DNA of 64,000 nt from Amycolatopsis lexingtonensis (GTDB lineage Bacteria; Actinomycetota; Actinomycetes; Mycobacteriales; Pseudonocardiaceae), in contig NZ_JADBEG010000001.1 in the NCBI RefSeq assembly GCF_014873755.1, forward strand, positions 5,191,501-5,255,500, given 5' to 3'. The notes beneath the pieces are model-generated. The model worked only from the letters and a program-made list of their open reading frames with translations. It had not been told where the DNA came from and did no database searches. Shown here piece by piece: positions 8,260 to 15,733 of the stretch. The stretch's first letter is position 1, and every line of letters starts with the position of its first letter. The position numbers and the translations under genes were made by a program.

Positions 8260-8265
8260 TACGGT
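8260..8265 (+). promoter_or_regulatory. -10 element of the TetR-isomerase operon
   Basis: TACGGT ends 6 nt before the ATG at 8272; no ribosome site is present. A short imperfect palindrome around CAGCTG (8249-8254) lies just upstream and could be an autoregulatory site. Confidence 0.45.
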
Positions 8266-8271
8266 CGCGGC

Positions 8272-8871
8272 ATGCCCCGACCCCGTGTCCACGACCTCGA
8301 CGCGCTGCTCGACGTCGCCGAACGGCTGGTCGCGACGTCGGGGTACGAGAACGTGACCGTGCGCGGGCTGGCGACGGCCGCGGGTGTGCCGAACGGCACG
8401 ATCTACCACGCGTTCGGCTCGCTCAGCGAGCTGCTCGCCCGGGTCTGGGTGCGCGCGGCGACGGCGTTCCTCGACCTGCAGGAGTCCCAGGTGGACGCCG
8501 CGGCGACCCCGGTGGACGCCGTGGTCGCTGCGGCCGGCACCCCCGCGCTGTTCGCCGACCGGCGGCCCGACGCGGCCCGGATGCTGCTGAAGGTCCGGGG
8601 CGACCGGCTCTTCGGGCCCGAACTGCCCGGCGAGCTCGCCGACACCCTGCACGCGCTGGACAAACGGCTGGTCGCACTGCTGGTCCGGCTCGCGCGGCTG
8701 CTGTGGGACCGCGGCGACGGCCTGGCCGTCGAGGTCGTCACCACCTGCGTCGTCGACCTGCCGACCGCGTTCTTCCGCCGCGACCTCACCGATCCGCTGG
8801 TGCGGGAGCGGCTCGCCGCCGCCGTGCGGGCCGTGCTGACCGTGCCACCCCGAGAAAAGGACCGACCGTGA
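8272..8871 (+). CDS. TetR-family regulator
   Basis: A 199-aa TetR-type repressor. The HTH is at about residues 8-52 (LDVAERLVATSGYENVTVRGLATAAGVPNGTIYHAFGSLSELLARV). The C-terminal ligand domain is not assignable. The stop overlaps the start of the enoyl-CoA isomerase gene (GTGA), so regulator and enzyme are co-translated; the regulator probably controls both and senses an acyl-CoA or related ligand (inference). Confidence 0.88.
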   Translation: MPRPRVHDLDALLDVAERLVATSGYENVTVRGLATAAGVPNGTIYHAFGSLSELLARVWVRAATAFLDLQESQVDAAATPVDAVVAAAGTPALFADRRPDAARMLLKVRGDRLFGPELPGELADTLHALDKRLVALLVRLARLLWDRGDGLAVEVVTTCVVDLPTAFFRRDLTDPLVRERLAAAVRAVLTVPPREKDRP

Positions 8872-9491
8872 CCGTTTCCGTGCTCGACCTGGGCGACGAC
8901 GAAAACCGCTTCTCCCCCGACTGGCTGCAGCGCGTCCATTCCTTTTTGGACGGTGTCGAAGGCGCGCTGGTGACCACCGGCGGCGGGAAGTTCTACTCCA
9001 ACGGCCTCGACCTCGAATGGCTGACCGCGCACGGCGACCAGGCCCAGCAGTACGTCACCGACGTGCAGGAGCTGTTCGCGCGGGTGCTGACGCTGCCGGT
9101 GCCGACGGTCGCGGCGGTCAACGGCCACGCGTTCGGCGCGGGCGCGATGCTGGCGATGGCGCACGACTTCCGCGTGATGCGCTCGGATCGCGGGTACTTC
9201 TGCTTCCCGGAGGCGGACATCAACATCCCGTTCACGCCGGGGATGGCGGCGCTGATCCAGGGCAAGCTGACCCCGGCGGCGGCGATCGCGTCGATGACCA
9301 CGGGACGCCGGTTCGGCGGCGCCGACGCGCTGGAAACCGGTCTGGTGGACGAAATCGCGGCCGAGTCCGAACTGGTGAAGGTGGCTTCCGAGCGGGTGCG
9401 CGCCTTGGCGGGCAAGGACCGCGGCACGCTGGGCGCGATCAAGGCGACGATGTTCGCCCCGGCCGTCACGGCGCTGCGCGCACCTGCGTAG
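8868..9491 (+). CDS. enoyl-CoA hydratase/isomerase family protein
   Basis: A 207-aa crotonase-fold enzyme. The oxyanion-hole residues come from GGGKFYSNGLDLEWL and NGHAFGAGAMLAMAHDFRVM. The string GKFYSNGLDLEW and PEADINIPFTPGMAAL resemble the delta3,delta2-enoyl-CoA isomerase (peroxisomal ECI) branch more than hydratases, and the usual two hydratase Glu residues are not both evident. Likely role: moving double bonds during unsaturated fatty acid or sterol side-chain breakdown. It is coupled to TetR and preceded by AAAGGA. Confidence 0.82.
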   Translation: MTVSVLDLGDDENRFSPDWLQRVHSFLDGVEGALVTTGGGKFYSNGLDLEWLTAHGDQAQQYVTDVQELFARVLTLPVPTVAAVNGHAFGAGAMLAMAHDFRVMRSDRGYFCFPEADINIPFTPGMAALIQGKLTPAAAIASMTTGRRFGGADALETGLVDEIAAESELVKVASERVRALAGKDRGTLGAIKATMFAPAVTALRAPA

Positions 9492-9560
9492 GCCTCCGGC
9501 CCCCGGTGTCCATTCTACCGGCGGGCACCGACAGTTCCGGGTGCTCGCGCTTCCGGAAGG

Positions 9561-9611
9561 CCGTGAATGCCACATTCACGTCCCAAGTGTCCGTGAATGT
9601 GGCATTCACGG
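9561..9611. repeat. nested inverted repeat, likely bidirectional terminator
   Basis: Two 19-bp arms, CGTGAATGCCACATTCACG (9562-9580) and its exact reverse complement (9592-9610), flank an 11-nt loop; an extra C-G pair closes the outside. Each arm is itself palindromic (CGTGAATG, 3 nt, CATTCACG), so the DNA can form one long hairpin or two small ones. It lies between convergent genes and contains the stop and last codon of the sigma gene. Confidence 0.85.
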
Positions 9612-10847
9612 ATTTGCGACCGCGGTGAGGCGGCGGCGGAGGTGGGCGCGTTCCGGTTCCGTTCCGGCGAGGGACAGGGCTTCGCGGTAGGCGGCGGCTG
9701 CCTCCGGGTGGCGGCCCAGGCGGGTCAGCAAGTCGCCGCGGGCGGCCGGGAACGGGCTGTACTCGCGCAGGCGAGGGTCGCCCGTCAGAGCGTCGAGGAG
9801 GGACAGGCCCGCTGCCGGGCCGTCGCGCATCGCCACCGCCACCGCTCGATTGAGATCCACCACCGGCGAGGGGGCCAGGCCGCGCAGGACGTCGTACAGC
9901 GCGACGATCTGCGGCCAGTCCGTGCTCGCCACGTCCGGGGCCTCGTCGTGCAGTGCCGCGATCGCCGCCTGGACGCCGTACAAGCCGGGTGGGCCGCCGG
10001 TCAACGCGGTCTCGACTAATGGAGTGCCCTCGTCGATCATCGCGCGGTCCCAGCGGGCGCGGTCCTGGTCGTCGAGCAGCACCAGATCGCCGTCCGGGCC
10101 GGTGCGGGCGTCGCGGCGGGCGTGGATCAGCAGCATCAGCGCCAGCAGGCCCGCGACCTCGCGTTCGCCCGGCAGCAGGCGGCGCAGGATCCGAGCGAGC
10201 CGGATCGCTTCCTCCGCCAGGTCGAGGCGCTGCAGGTCCGGCCCCGAACTCGCCGCGTACCCCTCGGTGAAGATCGAGTAGACGACTTGGAGCACACCCG
10301 GCAGCCGGCCGGGCAGCTCGCCGGGATCCGGGACCCGGAACGGGATCCGCAGCGTGCGGATCCGGTTCTTCGCGCGGACGATCCGCTTCCCCATCGTCGC
10401 GCCCGGCACCAGGAACGCGCGCGCCACCTCGGTCGTGGTCAGCCCGGCGAGGCAGCGCAACGTCAGCGCCGTGCGGTCCTCCGCGGACAGGGCCGGGTGG
10501 GCGCAGGTGAAGAACAGCTGGAGCCGCTCGTCCGGCAAGCCGCCGTCCGGCGCCGACGCCGGGGCCGCGCGGTCGGCCTCGACCTGCAGCACCGCGAGCC
10601 GGGCCGCGTAGGCCTGGTCGCGGCGCAGCCGGTCGACGGCCTTGCGCCGCGCCGTCGTCATCAGCCACGCACCCGGCTTCGGCGGCACGCCCTCGGCCGG
10701 CCAGTGCACCAGCGCCGCTTCGATCGCCTCCGACGTCACCTCCTCGGCCAGGTCGAGGTCGCCGAACCGGCGGGCGAGCGCGGCCAGCAGCAGCCCGCGC
10801 TCCTCCCGGAACACGGCTTCGATCGACGCGGCCGCCCGCTCCGGCAC
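9606..10847 (-). CDS. ECF sigma factor of the ECF42 type
   Basis: A 413-aa RNA polymerase sigma factor. The sigma2 region is at about 8-78 (EEVTSEAIEAALVHWPAEGVP, then GAWLMTTARRKAVDRLRRD), sigma4 at about 110-170 (LTLRCLAGLTTTEVARAFLVPGATMGKRIVRAKNRIR), followed by a long C-terminal TPR-like extension that includes DLNRAVAVAMRDGP. This layout is the ECF42 group, where the C-terminal extension is needed for activity and an anti-sigma factor is absent. The start is GTG, 4 nt after the DGPF-domain gene, the typical ECF42 partner. The 3' end runs into the inverted repeat. Confidence 0.92.
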   Translation of the reverse strand: MPERAAASIEAVFREERGLLLAALARRFGDLDLAEEVTSEAIEAALVHWPAEGVPPKPGAWLMTTARRKAVDRLRRDQAYAARLAVLQVEADRAAPASAPDGGLPDERLQLFFTCAHPALSAEDRTALTLRCLAGLTTTEVARAFLVPGATMGKRIVRAKNRIRTLRIPFRVPDPGELPGRLPGVLQVVYSIFTEGYAASSGPDLQRLDLAEEAIRLARILRRLLPGEREVAGLLALMLLIHARRDARTGPDGDLVLLDDQDRARWDRAMIDEGTPLVETALTGGPPGLYGVQAAIAALHDEAPDVASTDWPQIVALYDVLRGLAPSPVVDLNRAVAVAMRDGPAAGLSLLDALTGDPRLREYSPFPAARGDLLTRLGRHPEAAAAYREALSLAGTEPERAHLRRRLTAVANP

Positions 10848-10851
10848 GGCG

Positions 10852-11202
10852 TCAGTCCCCGTAGGACGCGAGCGGGCGCACCACGATGTGCCCGCCGTCG
10901 CGGGCGCCGGGGCAGCGTGCCGCCCAGTCGAGGGCGACGTCGAAGTCCGGCACGTCGATGACGAAGTAGCCCCCGAGCACCTCGCGGGACTCGGCGAACG
11001 GCCCGTCGGTGACGATCCGCTCGCCGGTCTCGGTGACGCGGACCGCGGCGGCCGTGGTGAAGTCGGCGAGCGAGTTGCCGCCGACGTGGACGCCGGCGTC
11101 CTTCATGGACTTGTCGAACAGCATCCAGTCCTCGGGCGTGCTGCAGCCGGTGGGGGCGCCCTCGGCGTCGAGGGCGGCGTTGATCAGCATCAGGTACTTC
11201 AC
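10852..11202 (-). CDS. DGPF/YCII-domain protein, ECF42 partner
   Basis: A 116-aa protein starting KYLMLINA with the diagnostic TDGPFAESREVLGGYFVIDV segment (residues 65-83). DGPF (YCII-related) proteins are genetically linked to ECF42 sigma factors and are their usual targets; their biochemical role is not settled. GGAGGA precedes the GTG. It is the first gene of the pair with the sigma factor. Confidence 0.88.
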   Translation of the reverse strand: MKYLMLINAALDAEGAPTGCSTPEDWMLFDKSMKDAGVHVGGNSLADFTTAAAVRVTETGERIVTDGPFAESREVLGGYFVIDVPDFDVALDWAARCPGARDGGHIVVRPLASYGD

Positions 11203-11286
11203 GGTGTCCTCCGGTGTCTCGGTTGCCGTACGCGAGCACTACGAACGGCAGGCGCCGCCTTGGACACCCTCGCCGAAGATTTTCTC

Positions 11287-11328
11287 ATGTCAAGAAACTT
11301 TGACATGATGTCTGGTTTGTTTTACCTT
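11287..11328 (+). promoter_or_regulatory. promoter with operator palindrome for the membrane protein-XRE operon
   Basis: TTGACA (11300-11305), a 17-bp spacer and TACCTT (11323-11328) form the best promoter in the window. The -10 ends 7 nt before the GTG at 11336, so the message should be leaderless. The inverted repeat ATGTCAA, 6 nt, TTGACAT (11287-11306) covers the -35, as expected of a repressor operator; the XRE protein encoded two genes on is the natural candidate. Confidence 0.75.
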
Positions 11329-11335
11329 GGCGAAG

Positions 11336-11758
11336 GTGACCCACGAAGAGAAGAACGCCTGGATCCAAGGGCTCGCCGCGGTGGTGAGCTACGCGGTGTA
11401 TCTGACGCTGGTCCTCGGCCGGGCCGGCGGGCGGCCGCTGGCCGAAGTCCCCTACGTCGCGGCGCTGCTCTGGACGGTGGGCGCGTCCATCGTCGCGGCG
11501 ATCGTGCTGAGCATCCTCACCGCGGTGGTCTCGAAGGACGGCGAGAAGGACCAGCGCGACCGCGAGATCGGCCGGTTCGGCGACCACGTGGGACAGTCGT
11601 TCGTGATCGCCGGCGCGGTCGCCGCGCTGCTGCTGGCGCTGGCCGAGGCGCCGCACTTCTGGATCGCCAACGCCGTCTACCTGGCGTTCACGCTCTCGGC
11701 GATCCTCGGGTCGACCGCCCGGATCTTCGCCTACCGCCGGGGTTTCCAGCCGTGGTGA
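11336..11758 (+). CDS. four-helix membrane protein
   Basis: A 140-aa inner-membrane protein with four hydrophobic helices (about 11-28, 41-63, 90-106, 111-128) and a charged loop SKDGEKDQRDREIGRFGDHVGQ. No enzyme motif is seen. GTG at 11336 is chosen because it lies 7 nt from a strong -10; an in-frame TTG at 11327 is inside that -10. It overlaps the XRE gene by GTGA. Membrane protein plus small XRE regulator pairs of this kind are widespread and of unknown function. Confidence 0.8.
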   Translation: MTHEEKNAWIQGLAAVVSYAVYLTLVLGRAGGRPLAEVPYVAALLWTVGASIVAAIVLSILTAVVSKDGEKDQRDREIGRFGDHVGQSFVIAGAVAALLLALAEAPHFWIANAVYLAFTLSAILGSTARIFAYRRGFQPW

Positions 11759-11976
11759 AACCGACCCGCGTCACGAACTCGCTGCGCGCCCTCCGGTTCG
11801 CCAACGGCCAGATGACCCAGGCCGACCTCGCCGCCCGGATCGGCGTCACCCGCCAGACCGTCATCGCGATCGAGCAGGGCCGCTATTCGCCGTCGCTCGA
11901 AGTGGCGTTCCAGCTCGCGCACGTGTTCGGCGTCCCGCTCGAAGAAGTGTTCCAGTACCCGGAGGAGTCCTCGTGA
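11755..11976 (+). CDS. small XRE-family regulator
   Basis: A 73-aa single-domain HTH protein of the YozG/Cro type: MTQADLAARIGVTRQTVIAIEQGRYSPSLEVAFQLAHVFGVPLEEVF. It is translationally coupled to the genes on both sides (GTGA at its start, GTGA at its end). It probably represses its own operon through the palindrome at 11287-11306. Confidence 0.88.
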   Translation: MKPTRVTNSLRALRFANGQMTQADLAARIGVTRQTVIAIEQGRYSPSLEVAFQLAHVFGVPLEEVFQYPEESS

Positions 11977-12935
11977 AAGCGATCGTCCAATCCCGCTACG
12001 GCAGCCCTGACCTGCTCGAGTTCCGCGACGTCGGCAGACCGTCGCCCGGAGCCGGCGAGGTCCTCGTGCGGGTGCACGCGGCCGGCGTCGACCCGGGCGT
12101 GTGGCACCTGACCACCGGGCAGCCGTACCTGCTGCGGCTCCTGGGTTTCGGGTTCAGGCGGCCGAAGCAGCCGGTGCGGGGCCTCGACTTCGCCGGCACC
12201 GTCGAAGAGACCGGCGACGGCGTGACGCGGTTCCGGCCGGGCGACGAGGTGTTCGGCATCGGCAAAGGGTCCTTCGCCGAACTCGCCGTCGCCGGGCAGG
12301 ACCTCGTCGCGGCGAAACCCACGCGCCTGTCGTTCGAGCAGGCGGCGGCCGTCCTGGTCTCCGGCGGCACCGCCCTGCAGGCCGTGCGCGACGCCGGCGA
12401 CGTCCGGCCGGGGCAGCGCGTCCTGGTCATCGGGGCGGCGGGCGGCGTGGGCTCCTTCGCCGTCCAGCTGGCCAAGGCCTTCGGCGCGCACGTCACGGGA
12501 CTGTGCAGCACCGCCAAGACGGACCTGGTCCGCGCGCTCGGCGCCGACCACGTCGTCGATTACACGCGCGAAGACTTCGCGGCCGAGCGGTACGACCTGA
12601 TCGTGGACACCGCCGGCCTGCGTTCGCTGACCCGCCTGCGCCGGGCGCTGACCCCGCGCGGGACGCTGGTGATCGTCGGCGGCGAAGGCGGCCGCTGGTT
12701 CGGCGGCATCCAGCGGGTGCTCGTGGCGGCGCTGCTGAACCCGCTCGTGCGGCACCGGCTGCGGGGGCTCGTCGCCCGCGAGCGCGGCGCGGACCTCGAG
12801 ACCCTGCGGGAACTTATCGAAGCCGGGAAGGTCACGCCGGTGCTCGACCGCACCTATCCCCTCGCCGACGCCGCCGCCGCGATCGGCCACCTCCACGCGG
12901 GGCGCGCGGCGGGCAAGGTCGTCCTGCTCCCCTGA
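11973..12935 (+). CDS. NAD(P)-dependent quinone oxidoreductase/alcohol dehydrogenase (MDR family)
   Basis: A 320-aa medium-chain dehydrogenase. The GroES-like N-terminal half (1-125) is followed by a Rossmann domain with VLVIGAAGGVGSFAVQLAKAFGA (about 150-172). No catalytic zinc Cys/His set is evident, so it belongs to the zinc-free quinone oxidoreductase branch. GGAGGAG lies before the GTG, inside the XRE gene, and the two overlap by GTGA. It is the last gene of the three-gene operon and faces the NmrA-like gene with 13 bp between stops. Confidence 0.88.
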   Translation: MKAIVQSRYGSPDLLEFRDVGRPSPGAGEVLVRVHAAGVDPGVWHLTTGQPYLLRLLGFGFRRPKQPVRGLDFAGTVEETGDGVTRFRPGDEVFGIGKGSFAELAVAGQDLVAAKPTRLSFEQAAAVLVSGGTALQAVRDAGDVRPGQRVLVIGAAGGVGSFAVQLAKAFGAHVTGLCSTAKTDLVRALGADHVVDYTREDFAAERYDLIVDTAGLRSLTRLRRALTPRGTLVIVGGEGGRWFGGIQRVLVAALLNPLVRHRLRGLVARERGADLETLRELIEAGKVTPVLDRTYPLADAAAAIGHLHAGRAAGKVVLLP

Positions 12936-12948
12936 ATCCCGCGGCCGG

Positions 12949-13773
12949 TCAGCGGAACGCGCCGGCGTGCGCCGCCGCCCAGTCGGCGAACGTGCGCGCC
13001 GGCCGGCCCGTGATCTCGGGGACGTCCGGGTGGACCGTCGCCTCGTCGAGCGTCCCGCCGACGTAGAAGTCCCAGAACGCCTCGACGTACGGGGCCGGCA
13101 TGCTCGCCTCGAGCTCCGCGCGCGTCTCGTCGTCGGTGAGCCCCACGAAGCGAAGGTCCCGTCCGAGCACTTCGGCCAGCACGGCGACCTGCTCGGCGGG
13201 ACGCATCGCGACCGGTCCGGTCAGCTCGTGGATCCGGCCTTCGTGGCCGCCCTTCAGCGCTTTCACCGCCACCGCGGCGATGTCGGCCGGGTCGACGCAC
13301 GCGGCGGCGACGTCCGGGAACTGCGCGCGGACGGTGTCCCCCGCGCGCAGCTGCGGCAGCCAGCGCAGCGCGTTCGCCATGAACGCGCGCGGCCGTAGGA
13401 ACGTCCAGTCCAGACCGGACGCGCGCACCGCGCGTTCGGCCAGGGTCATGTACCGCGAAACCGCGTTGTCCAGGTCCTCGAGCGCGGCCGAACCGCCGGA
13501 CAGCAGGACGATCCGCCGTACGCCCGCCTCGCGCGCCAGCGCCAGCATGCCGGGCATGTCCTGGTAACCGGGCAGGAGGAAGATCCCTTCGACGCCCTCG
13601 AGCGCCTCGCCGAGACCGGCCGGCTCGTCGAGGTTCCCCACGGCGGCCTCGACGCCGTCCGGGAGCACCGCGTCCGGCCGGCGCACCAGCGCCCGGACCG
13701 GTTCGCCCGCCTCCTTGCACGCCGCGACCACTTCCGAGCCGACGTTGCCGGTGGCGCCGGTGACCAGGAACAT
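12949..13773 (-). CDS. NmrA-like NAD(P)-binding protein
   Basis: A 274-aa atypical SDR. FLVTGATGNVGSEVVAACKEAG (2-23) is the cofactor loop with GxxGxxG. The YxxxK active site of classical SDRs is absent, as in NmrA/QorB relatives that sense redox state or act as quinone reductases. GGGGGG precedes the ATG at 13773. Function is not assignable further. Confidence 0.85.
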   Translation of the reverse strand: MFLVTGATGNVGSEVVAACKEAGEPVRALVRRPDAVLPDGVEAAVGNLDEPAGLGEALEGVEGIFLLPGYQDMPGMLALAREAGVRRIVLLSGGSAALEDLDNAVSRYMTLAERAVRASGLDWTFLRPRAFMANALRWLPQLRAGDTVRAQFPDVAAACVDPADIAAVAVKALKGGHEGRIHELTGPVAMRPAEQVAVLAEVLGRDLRFVGLTDDETRAELEASMPAPYVEAFWDFYVGGTLDEATVHPDVPEITGRPARTFADWAAAHAGAFR

Positions 13774-13828
13774 GTGCGAACCCCCCACGGATCGTCCTGG
13801 GCCCACCGTAGCGCCACCGGCCCGCGCG

Positions 13829-14197
13829 TCAGCCCTGCGGCAGGTCCTCGAACTCGACGACCTGCCGGACCTCCACCTCGATCTCCAGGTCGAACAGCTC
13901 GACGTAGCGCCGGGCGAACTCGACGGCTTCCGCGAGGTCCGCGGCGTTGATCAGCGCGAACCCGCCGATGACCTCCTTGGCCTCGGCGAACGGGCCGTCG
14001 GTCACCCGGATCGCGGCGCCGCGCGGCTTGCGCACGAGCGCGCCCTTCTCCGACTTGTGCACGCCCTCCGCCGTGATCAGGACGCCCTTTTCGGCCGACT
14101 CCTGGACGAAGGCGCCCATCTTCTCCATGAACTCCGGGCTGGGGTTCCACGCCTGCGGGTCGTTCTCGTCGATCCGGTGCATCATGAGGAAACGCAT
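13829..14197 (-). CDS. DGPF/YCII-domain protein (second copy)
   Basis: A 122-aa relative of the 10852-11202 protein, with RVTDGPFAEAKEVIGGFALINAADLAEAVEFARR. It starts MRFLMMHRIDEND and carries an internal stretch on VHKSEKGALVR. No sigma factor is adjacent, so it may be served by the ECF42 factor about 3 kb away or by another one. GGGAGC lies before the ATG. Confidence 0.85.
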   Translation of the reverse strand: MRFLMMHRIDENDPQAWNPSPEFMEKMGAFVQESAEKGVLITAEGVHKSEKGALVRKPRGAAIRVTDGPFAEAKEVIGGFALINAADLAEAVEFARRYVELFDLEIEVEVRQVVEFEDLPQG

Positions 14198-14326
14198 GGT
14201 CTTGCTCCCTGGTCGTACTGGGCCGGGGTCCGGTGCCTTCCGAACGCGATGACCGGCCTTCCACCCCCGCGTCGATCGGCCGCGCACGGCGTTCGACATT
14301 TCTCCCGGACATTTTCCCGGGCAGAG

Positions 14327-14345
14327 TACTGTGACGCGCGTCACC
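14327..14345 (+). promoter_or_regulatory. -10 element overlapped by a CRP-like palindrome
   Basis: TACTGT (14327-14332) is a good -10. It overlaps TGTGA, CGCGCG, TCACC (14330-14345), which differs from the CRP/GlxR consensus TGTGA-N6-TCACA at only one base; the inner 14 bp GTGACGCGCGTCAC are a perfect palindrome. A site over the -10 would mean repression of the BNR-MoaD pair. Confidence 0.55.
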
Positions 14346-14363
14346 ATCGACTGGAGGTGCCGG

Positions 14364-15446
14364 ATGCCCGTCGTACTCGCGATCGGAACGCGCAAAGGCC
14401 TGTGGCTGGCGACCAGCCGGGACGACCGGAAGACCTGGGAGGTGACCGGCCCGCACCACCCGATGACCGACGTCTACGCCATCGGCATCGACACCCGCCG
14501 CGCCACCCCGCGCCTGCTCGCCGGGGTGACCAGCGAGCACTTCGGGCCGAGCGTGGCCACCAGCGACGACCTCGGCGCGACCTGGGACGAGCCGGACCAC
14601 GCGCCGATCGCGTTCCCGGCGGACACCGGCGAATCCCTGGCCAGGGCGTGGCAGCTGGTGCCCGGTCCGGCGAGCGAGCCGGACGTCGTCTACGCCGGCA
14701 CCGAGCCGTCCGCGCTGTTCCGCTCCACTGACGGTGGCCGCACGTACGAACTGGTCCGCGGCCTGTGGGAGCACCCGCACCGCGAGCACTGGACGCCCGG
14801 GGGCGGCGGCAAGGCCATCCACACCGTGCTCCCGCACCCGGCCGACCCCGCCCACGTCACCGTCGCGATGTCCACCGGCGGCGTCTACCGCACCGAGGAC
14901 GGCGGCGAGTCGTGGCGGGCGAGCAACACCGGCATCAAGGCCGTCCACGTGCCCGACCCGTACCCCGAATACGGCCAGTGCGTGCACAAGGTCGCGACGC
15001 ACCCGGCCGAGCCGGACCGCTTCTACGCCCAGGTGCACCACGGCGTCTACCGCAGCGACGACGGCGGCGAGACCTGGCAGTCCATCGCCGACGGGCTGCC
15101 CAGCGACTTCGGCTTCCCCGTCGTGGTCCACCCGCACCGGCCCGAGGTGATCTACACGTTCCCGCTGGTCGCCGACGCCCTGCGGTTCCCGCCGGACGGC
15201 CGCTGCCGCGTGTACCGCAGCGAGGACGCCGGGAAGTCGTGGGAAGCGGTCGGCGCCGGCCTGCCGGACGGCTACTGGGCGGGCGTGCTGCGGGACGCGA
15301 TGTGCACCGACGACGCCGATCCGGCCGGGGTGTACTTCGGCTCGCGCTGCGGCGACGTCTACGCCAGCCGGGACGAGGGCGACAGCTGGCAGCTCGTCGC
15401 GGCGCACCTGCCCGACGTGCTGAGCGTCCGCGCGGCGACGGTGTGA
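14364..15446 (+). CDS. BNR/sialidase-like beta-propeller protein
   Basis: A 360-aa protein with repeated Asp-box (BNR) motifs of the type STDGGRTY, TEDGGESW, SDDGGETW, SEDAGKSW and SRDEGDSW, about 45-75 residues apart, predicting a beta-propeller. It starts MPVVLAIGTRKGLWLATS with no signal peptide, so it is cytoplasmic, unlike secreted sialidases, and sialidase catalytic residues are not evident. GGAGG precedes the ATG. It overlaps the MoaD/ThiS-like gene by GTGA, so the two products are probably made together. Function unknown. Confidence 0.85.
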   Translation: MPVVLAIGTRKGLWLATSRDDRKTWEVTGPHHPMTDVYAIGIDTRRATPRLLAGVTSEHFGPSVATSDDLGATWDEPDHAPIAFPADTGESLARAWQLVPGPASEPDVVYAGTEPSALFRSTDGGRTYELVRGLWEHPHREHWTPGGGGKAIHTVLPHPADPAHVTVAMSTGGVYRTEDGGESWRASNTGIKAVHVPDPYPEYGQCVHKVATHPAEPDRFYAQVHHGVYRSDDGGETWQSIADGLPSDFGFPVVVHPHRPEVIYTFPLVADALRFPPDGRCRVYRSEDAGKSWEAVGAGLPDGYWAGVLRDAMCTDDADPAGVYFGSRCGDVYASRDEGDSWQLVAAHLPDVLSVRAATV

Positions 15447-15733
15447 CCGTGCGGATCACCGTGCTGCTGCCCGGAACCCTGCGAGAAAAGGCGGGCGGCG
15501 AGGCGAAGCTGGACGTCGAAGTCGGCGAGCCGGCCACCCTGGGCGCTGTGCTCGACGCGCTCGCCAAGCGGTACCCGGCGCTCGAACGGCGGCTGCGCGA
15601 CGAGCAGGCAGGCTTGCGCCGGTACGTCAACTTCTACGTCGACGGCGAGGAGTGCCGTGCCCTCGGCGGCACCGGAACCGTGCTCCGCGATGCCGCCGAG
15701 GTGCAGATCATCCCGTCGGTCGCGGGAGGCTGA
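15443..15733 (+). CDS. MoaD/ThiS-family ubiquitin-like protein
   Basis: A 96-aa beta-grasp protein: RITVLLPGTLREKAGGEAKLDVEV, LGAVLDALAKRYPALERRL, YVNFYVDGEECRALGGTGTVL, AEVQIIPSVAGG. It ends in the Gly-Gly required for adenylation and thiocarboxylation by an E1-like enzyme. No moeB/thiF-like or moaE gene is in the window. Coupled to the BNR protein, it could be a sulfur carrier or a protein modifier. The last 26 bp are also coding for the convergent MFS gene. Confidence 0.88.
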   Translation: MTVRITVLLPGTLREKAGGEAKLDVEVGEPATLGAVLDALAKRYPALERRLRDEQAGLRRYVNFYVDGEECRALGGTGTVLRDAAEVQIIPSVAGG

